Shown in pieces: positions 15,961 to 24,568 of a stretch of 64,000 nucleotides of DNA. The notes under the pieces are model-generated. The model worked only from the letters and a program-made list of their open reading frames with translations, made no database searches and was not told the DNA's origin. Source of the DNA: Cyanocohniella sp. LLY (GTDB taxonomy: Bacteria > Cyanobacteriota > Cyanobacteriia > Cyanobacteriales > Nostocaceae). The stretch covers positions 35,142-99,141 of the forward strand of contig JAKOMP010000010.1 in assembly GCA_022241785.1 (NCBI GenBank), in the 5' to 3' direction. The translations under genes were made by a program, and so were the position numbers. Position 1 is the first letter of the stretch. Each line of letters begins with the position of its first letter.

Positions 15961-17393
15961 CCTCCACCAAAAACTTCAACATTAGCAAATACACACACAG
16001 GTGAACCATGTCCTACCCACATGGCTTGATTGGGTTCACCTTTACCACACATGGGGGTGCCGTACATTTGCCAGTTGTCGGCGTTTCCTACTTGAGTGAG
16101 GCTATGCCAAAATTCTGGGGTTGTGGCCCGATAGTTGGGGTTACGCAGGGTTTTGGTGAGTTTGCCATTTTCGATTAATTTAGCGTACTCGCAACCAAAT
16201 TGAAATTTATAACGGCGATCGTCTATTGACCAAGACCGATTAGATTCCATGTAAACACCGTGTTCTATGCTACCGATAATTTCCTCAAATGAGGCGTTTC
16301 CGGGTTCTAGGTTGAGGTTAGCCATGCGGTCAATTGCGGGTCGATTCCATGAAGAAGCTCGGGCGCAAGCTACTCCTGGGACACCTGCTCTGGCTTGGCT
16401 TTCTAGGCTGCCTAAACCTCTTTGGAGTACGCCTTCTTTGATGATATGTTCCCGTGTGGCGACAGCCCCTGTATCGTCAAAACCATAGCTGGCAAATTCA
16501 CCCGGTACTGTGGGATCAAAGGTGATATTCATCAGTGGTGAACCGTATACTAGGTTACCAACATCACTGGTTTTCACAAAGCTACCGCCTGCATAGTTGC
16601 GTTCATCTCCCAAAATTCGGTCAATTTCTAGGGGATGTCCTACACTTTCATGGATTTGTAGCATCATTTGATCTGGTGCTAACACTAAGTCAGTGCGGGT
16701 GTTGGGGCATTCTGTTGCTGTTAAGAGTTCTACAGCTTGTTCTCCCACTTGTTGCACTTGCGGCCATAAGTCATCTTGTTTTAAAAGTTCCCATCCACCT
16801 TGGTAACAGTGTGCTTGCCAGCCGTTGTTGGTACGTTGCTGGACTATTGCGCCATCTTGGGCGATCGCTCCATAATGAGTTCCGATAGAGATTATTTTTT
16901 GATATACTTGTGAGCCGTTGCTGCTGGCAAACCAAGTTTCTCTTTCTGTGGTACTAGCGCTGGCTGTTGTTTGGACAATTTTGTCATTAATTTTGAGTGT
17001 CTGGCAGATACGAACCAGTAAATTGTTAATTTCTCCGGGACTGAGGGCATCTAATGGTTCTAAATAGGGAGAGTTATATTCACCCACAACTTTGGGGCGT
17101 TCACTTTCACTAAAGGGATATATCATCCATTTGCTAGCTGCAAGGGCCTGTTTATAAGCTGTTTGAGCAGCCGCTTGTAGTGATGGTATATCTAAGGAGT
17201 TGGTAGCTGCATAACCGAGACAGCCATTTACTAAAACTTCCAGCATCGCTCCCATTGTGGAGGATTTGCCGTTGATTTGGGGTAAGCCATCACGCACATG
17301 GCGAGTTGAGGAATTTTCTTTGACGGCTCGAATACCAATCCAATCAGCAGGGATATCGAAGCAGGCGATCGCTTTGGTGAGTTCAGACCACAT
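15954..17393 (-). CDS. tldD: TldD-family zinc metalloprotease
   Basis: A 479-residue protein with the TldD zinc motif HESVGHPLE (HExxxH, about residue 248), preceded by LVLAPDQMMLQI and followed by the conserved GDERNYAGGSFV and FASYGFDDTGAVA stretches; the C-terminal GKGEPNQAMWVGHGSP is also typical. With TldE (next gene, same strand) it forms a heterodimeric cytosolic protease acting on peptides threaded into a chamber. All family landmarks are present, so it should be active. A heptamer repeat runs into its stop codon. Confidence 0.93.
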   Translation of the reverse strand: MWSELTKAIACFDIPADWIGIRAVKENSSTRHVRDGLPQINGKSSTMGAMLEVLVNGCLGYAATNSLDIPSLQAAAQTAYKQALAASKWMIYPFSESERPKVVGEYNSPYLEPLDALSPGEINNLLVRICQTLKINDKIVQTTASASTTERETWFASSNGSQVYQKIISIGTHYGAIAQDGAIVQQRTNNGWQAHCYQGGWELLKQDDLWPQVQQVGEQAVELLTATECPNTRTDLVLAPDQMMLQIHESVGHPLEIDRILGDERNYAGGSFVKTSDVGNLVYGSPLMNITFDPTVPGEFASYGFDDTGAVATREHIIKEGVLQRGLGSLESQARAGVPGVACARASSWNRPAIDRMANLNLEPGNASFEEIIGSIEHGVYMESNRSWSIDDRRYKFQFGCEYAKLIENGKLTKTLRNPNYRATTPEFWHSLTQVGNADNWQMYGTPMCGKGEPNQAMWVGHGSPVCVFANVEVFGGGD

Positions 17394-17593
17394 CTTTTTT
17401 ATAATGAGATTGATAAGAGAAACAGTATAGTAAAACCGGATGCTCCCCTTTTAGCTCTATGGATAGGACTAAAATTAAAATAGCACAAGGTACTAATTCT
17501 AGAGTTACTAGGCTTCGTCTCATTAATTAGTATACTGATGAAATTTGGCTAATTACTTACGATATATCTGTGAGGCGATCGCATCGAATGAAT

Positions 17594-17962
17594 TTATTTC
17601 TGCCAAACTACTAATATCACTCCAGTCATAATAAAACTCAAACCTAAAAGACGAGTTAAGGGAATTGTTTCTCTAAATATAAAATAACCCAGCAAAACTG
17701 AGAAAACATAAACTAACGATACAGATGGGCCAGCAATACTTAAATTAACTCTAGTTAATAGGAGTATATAGGCCACAGCACCTAAACCATAACAAGTAAG
17801 CCCTATTAAAAGCTCAGGAATTGTAATGATACTGAGAATGTGGCTAATAGTATTATCTATATTTACTTTGCCTAATTTCAGCGCGCCTGCTTTTAAGAAA
17901 AATTGTCCAGCCACACTTGCAAGGACTGACATTAACAGTAAACTAAATTCTTGTAGTGACAC
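17594..17962 (-). CDS. Small EamA/SMR-type four-helix membrane carrier (ArnE-like)
   Basis: A 122-residue protein with four predicted membrane helices and the GQFFLKAGAL segment typical of small multidrug-resistance/EamA half-size carriers. The nearest functional analogues are ArnE/ArnF-type flippases for lipid-linked sugars. It is the last gene of the polysaccharide cluster, 41 bp beyond the large membrane protein, so translocation of a lipid-linked sugar for use by that protein is a reasonable inference. Half-size carriers usually act as dimers; no second subunit is nearby. Confidence 0.75.
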   Translation of the reverse strand: MSLQEFSLLLMSVLASVAGQFFLKAGALKLGKVNIDNTISHILSIITIPELLIGLTCYGLGAVAYILLLTRVNLSIAGPSVSLVYVFSVLLGYFIFRETIPLTRLLGLSFIMTGVILVVWQK

Positions 17963-18003
17963 AAATATATCCTTTATATTTTTTAGATATTCAATTTATC
18001 TGG

Positions 18004-20322
18004 CTATTTTTCTTCAATTGCCAGTTGAGTGAATTTAACAGTCATATTTCGATCATCACCTGGTGCAAAGGTAAATTTCCCTTTATTCCAATCTTTGTAT
18101 CTAAAAACTACTGTATTCCATCCTGAAATAGCTTTAAACTCAATCCTACGTTGAATATTAATATTTTTGCTAAGATTAACTATTTTTTCTAAATTTACTC
18201 CATTAGCTTCTATCACTACATTTTGATCATCAATTGGATTTATAAAGCTGAAAACTAACGATATTGATTTAGATGCTGGCAAATTAAATTTGAGTAGAGT
18301 TTCTGGACCTAAACCCCATCGCCATACGCTTCCTTGGGATGAGTTTTCAATTGTGCTTAGTCCATTTATATTGAAACCATAAGGTAATTGAAATTTCAGC
18401 AAATCAGCTTCAGCGTAATTTATAAAAGTTTCTAATTTCAGGTAACTACCCAAGTTTAAATTAACTTGATCTCTTAATTCAGAAGATTTTGGTATAAATT
18501 TTACTAAACCTGCGCCCGGCACTTTTGTCTCCACAGTTGGCGTACCGAAGCGAGTATAAAAATTTTCAACACAATCTTGAGGTAAAAAATCTACATAAAG
18601 GTTAATCCCGGCAAAATCATTAAATTTATAAAAATCTGTAAAAAAAGCCCATTCTTCTGAATTAAAACATCGTTTTTGGTTACTTGCTTTAAAAATATCC
18701 TGCTCATTAGGAACAAACATTTGATCCCAACCAGCCTCAATATATGGCTTTAATTGGGAAGGATGTAAACGTCCAAAGTACTGCCCCATAACTTTTTTAT
18801 GATGAAACCGTCGTAAAGCAAAAACGCTACCATTTCTTGCATAATATGGACAAAGATTTTGTAAAGCACCGACTCCATTACCTCCTATTACACAAAATGG
18901 CCAATCTAAAACTGCCTCTCCTGGTTGCTCTTTAACATAATTCATATACTGAAAAAAGCTGTTGTCTAAGGAGTATAAAGGTTGATGGTTGAGCTTGAGT
19001 GAATATGCAGTATAAATTTCAGTACAAGCCAAAAATACCAAAAGTGCTGATACTAGCTGCCTAGTATGTAAACGTAAACTATTTAAACTAATATTTAGAG
19101 CAAAAATGCTAAGTATGATCGGGTAAAGAACAGTAAAACGACCTTGGACTCGACTGAAGGCAAACCAGGGAAATATCTTTAATATAGGAAAGTGAATCGG
19201 ATGGTAAAAAATACAAATGAAGAATATTGTTAGTAGAGGTATGAAAATACCTATTTGTTTGCGTTTTTGCCATAAACCAACAGATGCGATGATCAGCAAA
19301 AGCCACCCTGGGCTACCAGCACCTAAACCTTCTGGTGAATCGTTAAATAATTGTTCAACATTAAATTTCCCTGGGTGAAAAAACGGCAAAAAAGGAATTA
19401 GTATTCTAAGAGGATTAGCCCACCAAACTCCACTAGGAATTCCGGTAAAGTCGAAGCTTTTCGCTTCTCTTGATATTTGGATAACTAAGGGGAAAATAAT
19501 AAAGCTGGCAGTCAAAAATAGACCTAATAAAGCTAAACATATACGGGGATAGGAATAAAATTCACTTTTATATTTTCTTAATGTAATTTTGAAGCAGGTT
19601 AATAAACTCAGTTTTTTATTTCTAAAATATCTGTAACTAAGCAAAAGTAAAGTAAAAATAGTAGAAATTGTAAATGATGTTAAGGCAGAACCAGCTATGT
19701 ATCCCAATTCTTGTCCTAGAGATAGAATAAGTAAACACATTCTGAGTAAAATTAACCGTAGATATACATAGTGCCCCAAGGTTACTTTTTTTAGTATGAT
19801 AAAGTCAGCGATAAAACTGAGAGCAGTCCAATGAAATATTGAATAGCTGAGATGCTCTGGATATTTGTGAATTGCGTAGAAACTAAAAAATGAAATTAGG
19901 AATCCAGCCCCACTAGCACGGGCAAAACTATAATCTTTGAAAAGTAGAAGGAAGCTTCCGATACCTGTAACTAAAACACTTAAAAGATAGTATATTTGTA
20001 TCCAGGGACCAATTCCAAAAATGGAGTAAAAGATCGCGTAAAAAATATCTCTTTCAATTGACCAAGGCTGAAAGACACCATTTGTTCCATAAGGATAAAA
20101 CGCTTGATTATTTATCAGGTTCAAATTAGGAAATGGTAATAAACTAAGATTTTTAGAAAAATAAAACCCGGTATATTCCCAATATTCTGTATCTCCAAAT
20201 CCAACTAAAGGATGTGAAAAATCTTTAATTATTAAAAAACTAAAAGCAAAAGAAATACATATTAAAAGATATGAAGCATATTGTATTATCCATTTAGCTT
20301 TAATGCTAGACAAATTATGCAT
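18004..20322 (-). CDS. Large polytopic membrane protein, GT-C-glycosyltransferase-like
   Basis: The 772-residue product begins with one helix, an extracytoplasmic loop with acidic residues (VGFGDTEYWEYTG), and about ten further helices up to around residue 435; the last 330 residues are soluble and end in beta-rich segments (SLVFSFINPIDDQNVVIEANG). A first outside loop with acidic residues, many helices and a C-terminal soluble domain is the plan of GT-C enzymes that use lipid-phosphate sugars, as are the lipid-linked GT2 and the SMR carrier beside it. I cannot assign a CAZy family. It follows the methyltransferase by 12 bp. Confidence 0.7.
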   Translation of the reverse strand: MHNLSSIKAKWIIQYASYLLICISFAFSFLIIKDFSHPLVGFGDTEYWEYTGFYFSKNLSLLPFPNLNLINNQAFYPYGTNGVFQPWSIERDIFYAIFYSIFGIGPWIQIYYLLSVLVTGIGSFLLLFKDYSFARASGAGFLISFFSFYAIHKYPEHLSYSIFHWTALSFIADFIILKKVTLGHYVYLRLILLRMCLLILSLGQELGYIAGSALTSFTISTIFTLLLLSYRYFRNKKLSLLTCFKITLRKYKSEFYSYPRICLALLGLFLTASFIIFPLVIQISREAKSFDFTGIPSGVWWANPLRILIPFLPFFHPGKFNVEQLFNDSPEGLGAGSPGWLLLIIASVGLWQKRKQIGIFIPLLTIFFICIFYHPIHFPILKIFPWFAFSRVQGRFTVLYPIILSIFALNISLNSLRLHTRQLVSALLVFLACTEIYTAYSLKLNHQPLYSLDNSFFQYMNYVKEQPGEAVLDWPFCVIGGNGVGALQNLCPYYARNGSVFALRRFHHKKVMGQYFGRLHPSQLKPYIEAGWDQMFVPNEQDIFKASNQKRCFNSEEWAFFTDFYKFNDFAGINLYVDFLPQDCVENFYTRFGTPTVETKVPGAGLVKFIPKSSELRDQVNLNLGSYLKLETFINYAEADLLKFQLPYGFNINGLSTIENSSQGSVWRWGLGPETLLKFNLPASKSISLVFSFINPIDDQNVVIEANGVNLEKIVNLSKNINIQRRIEFKAISGWNTVVFRYKDWNKGKFTFAPGDDRNMTVKFTQLAIEEK

Positions 20323-20334
20323 GATTTTTATTTT

Positions 20335-21048
20335 CTAATTAACCTTTTTTTGCCACACACCTAGTATGGATTTACCTAATGAATATTGGAGTAATGGATC
20401 GACTTTTATAGACAAGGGAACCATAAATTTATCCCAAAATAATATTTGTTTCCTAGTTGGCATTTTACTTTTGAGAATAAAGCGATTACCGAGTGAAGCC
20501 ATTAATCCAATTGAGTCTAAATACATCAAGGTAATACATTCGAGACTTTCGGGGATTATGTCTGATAACATTTTTTTGTTGTAACGACGATAATGCCCTA
20601 TTGATTTATCAAATGGAGTAAAAAGCCATTGGTGAGATGGAGCTAGCACGACTAAAAATCCACCATTCTTTAGGTGGTTAGCGGCAAGTTTAGTCTCTTG
20701 TCTGTCACTTTTAATATGTTCTAAAACATCAATGTAGATAATAGTATCAAACTTTTCTTCATGATGTAAGTCTGATAAAGTTCCTATTTTTACTTCACAG
20801 CATTCTGCTAGCTTACCCTGCACAATTGAGTGATTTAATCTGTTTGCCAATGCTGAATCTGGTTCAAGACAAATCCAACGTTTATGATTACGTTGACACA
20901 AAAGTTCAGTAGTTCCCCCAATACCTGCTCCTACTTCTAGGACTTCATTGCCTATGTATCTTTTAATCAGAAGACTCCAATAGCTTTTCCAATTTTTAGC
21001 TTCACGAAATAGTTCTAGTTCTGAGCCAATGTAAGATAAATTAGTCAT
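20335..21048 (-). CDS. Class I SAM-dependent methyltransferase
   Basis: A 237-residue Rossmann methyltransferase: motif I VLEVGAGIGGTTELL, the acidic ICLEPD that binds the ribose of SAM, and IIYIDVLEHI as motif IV. The C-terminal 60 residues include a hydrophobic DSIGLMASLGNRFI segment. The start ATG overlaps the stop of the upstream GT2 gene (ATGA), implying coupled translation. Within this cluster it presumably methylates a sugar, glycan or lipid carrier; the acceptor is unknown. Confidence 0.88.
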   Translation of the reverse strand: MTNLSYIGSELELFREAKNWKSYWSLLIKRYIGNEVLEVGAGIGGTTELLCQRNHKRWICLEPDSALANRLNHSIVQGKLAECCEVKIGTLSDLHHEEKFDTIIYIDVLEHIKSDRQETKLAANHLKNGGFLVVLAPSHQWLFTPFDKSIGHYRRYNKKMLSDIIPESLECITLMYLDSIGLMASLGNRFILKSKMPTRKQILFWDKFMVPLSIKVDPLLQYSLGKSILGVWQKKVN

Positions 21049-22049
21049 AATTTAGGAAAAATTTTTTGAAGACCCAAAATAAAATAGCTATAATCCCTCT
21101 GTGGCACAAAATTAGTATTGTTTCTTCCAACTAAAACTACAAAAATCAAAGATATTGAGAGCATAAAAGCTTGCATAGTTATTATAAACAATAGTGCGAC
21201 GATATAAGATGTCCAACCAGGAATTGCTAAATTAGTAGTAAATTTGATACAGATAACAAAAATTATAGAAATAATAGTAAGAAATATAATGAAACATGAT
21301 GCAACTAATAATCTCACACCCACTATATCTGCTTGTACAGAGATGGCACTAAGTCCATGAGTAACAAGTGATACAAAATTCATTTTGGGTTGTCCATAAA
21401 GACGAGTACCACGCCTAGTTGAAACTTCGGTGTAAGGAACTTTTGCCTTTAGCAATCCAGCAGCGTAATGATTCCAAATTTCTGAAACAACTACAAGTCG
21501 TTGTAATATCTTATAAGGGATAATGCTGAAATTTCCTACACGTATCTCTTGGCCTGTTAGAAGTTTATACAGCAACTTATAAATAATATAAAAAAATTTG
21601 AATATTTGGCTTTCAGATCGTTGACTTCTTCTGGCAAAAACTACTTTTTTATACCCTTCTCTTTCACATTGATAAATAAGTTTTAGCACATCTAGAGAAG
21701 TATCTTCTCCATCTCCATCCATCACAATAACTGCTGGACAAATTATATTTGCTTCAACATAAGCCAATCCTATAGCAATAGCCCTTTGATGTCCCAGATT
21801 ACGCTTTAATTCTAGGCAATTAACTTTCTTAATAGCCTGAAATTTTGTAGATATAAAACTATCATGAGAAGCTATTGTAGAAGCATCATCTATGACTAAG
21901 ACTTCGCATTTTATTCCTTCAGTATTAAGCACTTCATCTAAATTCATCAATAACATATCTAAAGAATACCAATCATTAAACACGGGAATTATTATTAAAA
22001 TCGATCCATTGGTAGAATTTTCATTTTGATTGTTTATATTATGTAACAT
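21045..22049 (-). CDS. Family 2 glycosyltransferase with C-terminal membrane helices (DPM/GtrB-like)
   Basis: A 334-residue GT-A enzyme: nucleotide-binding IIIPVFNDW, VIDDAS, and the metal motif VMDGDGEDT (DxD-like). Two long hydrophobic spans follow (about 235-265 and 275-310), the layout of enzymes that load sugars onto polyprenyl phosphate. Such products feed GT-C enzymes, which matches the 772-residue membrane protein downstream. The gene overlaps the next methyltransferase by 4 nt and is separated from the upstream GT4 by 180 bp. Confidence 0.88.
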   Translation of the reverse strand: MLHNINNQNENSTNGSILIIIPVFNDWYSLDMLLMNLDEVLNTEGIKCEVLVIDDASTIASHDSFISTKFQAIKKVNCLELKRNLGHQRAIAIGLAYVEANIICPAVIVMDGDGEDTSLDVLKLIYQCEREGYKKVVFARRSQRSESQIFKFFYIIYKLLYKLLTGQEIRVGNFSIIPYKILQRLVVVSEIWNHYAAGLLKAKVPYTEVSTRRGTRLYGQPKMNFVSLVTHGLSAISVQADIVGVRLLVASCFIIFLTIISIIFVICIKFTTNLAIPGWTSYIVALLFIITMQAFMLSISLIFVVLVGRNNTNFVPQRDYSYFILGLQKIFPKL

Positions 22050-22229
22050 TTTTATTCCTTAATTAAAGAGTGAATACAATTAAAAATATAAAAATAAGGA
22101 TTTAGCCGAAATTTTAGTATTCCCTAAAAATTACATTTATCCTAACAAAAAAATAACTAATAAATTTACTCAAGTTTTAATTTTGAACATATCAACTAGA
22201 TCCTTAATTCAAAATTAAAATTAGCAAAA

Positions 22230-23525
22230 TTACGTACTAATAAAGTGTACTGCTTCTGCAATTCTTTTGATTTGTGGATCAATTCTTTCATGATTTATCC
22301 AACTGCTTATTTCTTCACCTATCTTTTCTACAAGCTCATAGGCTACTGTAGAACTTCTAAGCTTTTGACTTTGCTTGGCAAAGTTGATAATTGCCTGAGC
22401 ATAAGTTTCCATTTGATGTTGCTCTTGTAATAGTTGTTGTCCATTTCTACCCAACTGTTCAAAGTATTCAGGATTCGCCAGAAAATCTTTAAGGTGCTGC
22501 TGTATATCCTCAATTTCATGTTCTGGTCGCACGAATGCAAGTGTATTTTTAGGTTGTTCTGCGTACCAACCAACCTGGGTAACTAAACTGGGAAGTGCAT
22601 GACTCCAAATCCTCAGCTGACTTAATGATGCTTCTCCCATAGTCGGATAGCGCAGATTAATGGCTAGATGAGCATTTGCCAAGGCTGTGTCTAACTTAGT
22701 TTCTTCAACAAAACCATGTAGTTTTACCAAGTCGGTAAGACCTAATTGTTGAATTTGATGACAAATGTAGTTCTTATCCCAAACTTGACCATAAATATCT
22801 AAACGAAACCGATTCTTTTCACCGAAACTAGATAAAGCTTTTAAAAAAGCTTCCAGACGGCGGTTGGGTCCAATATATCCAAAAATTATCAGTTGATAAG
22901 GTGTATCAATAACTTTATTATCTGTTTTTACCTGCCAATTGCTAAGGTAAGGTAACGGAACATAGCCAACAAGCCAGCGATTATTTTGCTTGAGAATATT
23001 AAAAGCTTCTTTTGTATGGGTGACTACTCCTACTGCATTCTCTAAAGCCAAAAATGTCAGGGGATAGTGTTCAGCCATGTACTCAATTGGCAGGTCATCA
23101 TTCCAAAATCTCTTAGCAGCTTGCTCACCAGCTAATCCGTAATATTTTTTCATCTGAGATAAATAAGCATCCAGATTACCTTGTTGATACCTATATATAC
23201 CAGCAAAAAAGTGCTGCAAGCTAAAATCATGTAAAACAACTAACCCTGGACATTGGCAACTACTCTGCCATATTGCGTAGTGAAAGTCTAAATTATTGCC
23301 AACGTGATATATATTTAAATCTGCTTGGTTAATTTCTAACCAAGGAATATTAACCAAATCATAATGACACACCTTGATGTGTTTCTCTAAACATGGACTC
23401 CATTGCTTTTGATTTGTCCATAGCACTACTTCAGCATATTTTTGCAAAACAGGAATTAATTTAAATGTATACTCAGCAATGCCAGACTTTGCCGGCGGCA
23501 GAGGGGAAAACCAGTTAAGTTTCAT
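22230..23525 (-). CDS. Family 4-like glycosyltransferase
   Basis: A 431-residue GT-B protein. The N-terminus MKLNWFSPLPPAKSGIAEYT is the classic GT4 opening with a Gly-rich loop, GLVVLHDFSLQH lies in the acceptor domain, and the C-terminal donor domain has IIFGYIGPNRR and NLRYPTMGEASLS (the E-x7-E-like region). It should transfer a nucleotide sugar onto the growing glycan in the cytosol. The start overlaps the upstream GT4 stop (ATGA, 23522-23525). Confidence 0.88.
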   Translation of the reverse strand: MKLNWFSPLPPAKSGIAEYTFKLIPVLQKYAEVVLWTNQKQWSPCLEKHIKVCHYDLVNIPWLEINQADLNIYHVGNNLDFHYAIWQSSCQCPGLVVLHDFSLQHFFAGIYRYQQGNLDAYLSQMKKYYGLAGEQAAKRFWNDDLPIEYMAEHYPLTFLALENAVGVVTHTKEAFNILKQNNRWLVGYVPLPYLSNWQVKTDNKVIDTPYQLIIFGYIGPNRRLEAFLKALSSFGEKNRFRLDIYGQVWDKNYICHQIQQLGLTDLVKLHGFVEETKLDTALANAHLAINLRYPTMGEASLSQLRIWSHALPSLVTQVGWYAEQPKNTLAFVRPEHEIEDIQQHLKDFLANPEYFEQLGRNGQQLLQEQHQMETYAQAIINFAKQSQKLRSSTVAYELVEKIGEEISSWINHERIDPQIKRIAEAVHFIST

Positions 23526-24568
23526 GAGAGTAGCTTTTGAACAACCTTAGACCATGAGATATTGAGGCTATCATAATAGTCTCTTCCTGCCTTACCAAGA
23601 GTTTGCGCCCAATAGCGATTTTCCCATAATTGATCCATTGCGGCTGCAATAGATTTAGAATTAGGTTCAGCTAATAATCCCGTTTCTTCGTGACGGACAA
23701 ATTCTAATGATCCTCCCGAATCTGTACAAGTAATAACAGGTTTAGATGCTAGCATTGCTTCCAAAGTGACATAGCCGTAGTCTTCATCAAAGGGTGGGTA
23801 AATAACTGCTAAACTTCTTGCATAAGTGCTAATTTTTTCTTCTTCTCCAATTTCCCCTAAAAAGACTATCCTCTTAGAAATTTTCAACTTTTTCGCTAAA
23901 TTATCTAAATTCTTTGCATAGTTATTTTCATCTGGCTTACCTGCAAACAATACCTTTACAGGGTTACTCGTTTTTGCAATTGCTTCTATGACAAGTTCCT
24001 GTCGCTTCATTGGTGAAAGTCTACTGGGAAAAAACAGATAATTTTCTGGTTCTTCACAATAAAAAGATTCTGATTTATAAGGGGGATTATAGAGCGGTAT
24101 AGAATCTACTTGATTAAAAATTTTTAAACGTTTAGAAACATTACCCGCAATAGTAAAAATAGACTGATATTCTTTAAATGCTTGATTATCAGCATTGATA
24201 ATCGCTTCACGAATCTGTAGTCCATTTGGAAAGTGGATTAAATCACAGTATTTTGTATTCCATAAATCGTAAGCTGTTCGATGTTGATGAAGCAGCCACA
24301 TTACTTTATTAGGATGGGATATTAAGTATGCAGGAAATTTTAGACCTATGACTCTATCAATAGCTTGACCACAAGATTCTGACACATCTAGTAATCGACA
24401 GGCTAGCATGGTATCTAATATACGCTCCGGGGGATACCATTTAAAAGGAACTGCAATTATCTCAGCCTCATGCCCCTTAGCACATATAGCTTTTATCAAC
24501 CCTTCTGCTAGTATCTCAGCACCTCCTCTCACAAATGGAACTTGAGTCGTGACTATCAATACTCTCAT
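23522..24568 (-). CDS. Family 4 glycosyltransferase
   Basis: A 348-residue GT-B retaining glycosyltransferase: N-terminal VTTQVPFVRGGAEILAEGL, donor-site FPSRLSPMKRQELVIEA, FLGEIGEEEK, and the E-x7-E motif region PPFDEDYGYVTLEAMLAS followed by GGSLEFV. Overlaps both neighbours by ATGA junctions (24565-24568 and 23522-23525), so methyltransferase, GT4 and GT4 are translated as a coupled set. Confidence 0.92.
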   Translation of the reverse strand: MRVLIVTTQVPFVRGGAEILAEGLIKAICAKGHEAEIIAVPFKWYPPERILDTMLACRLLDVSESCGQAIDRVIGLKFPAYLISHPNKVMWLLHQHRTAYDLWNTKYCDLIHFPNGLQIREAIINADNQAFKEYQSIFTIAGNVSKRLKIFNQVDSIPLYNPPYKSESFYCEEPENYLFFPSRLSPMKRQELVIEAIAKTSNPVKVLFAGKPDENNYAKNLDNLAKKLKISKRIVFLGEIGEEEKISTYARSLAVIYPPFDEDYGYVTLEAMLASKPVITCTDSGGSLEFVRHEETGLLAEPNSKSIAAAMDQLWENRYWAQTLGKAGRDYYDSLNISWSKVVQKLLS

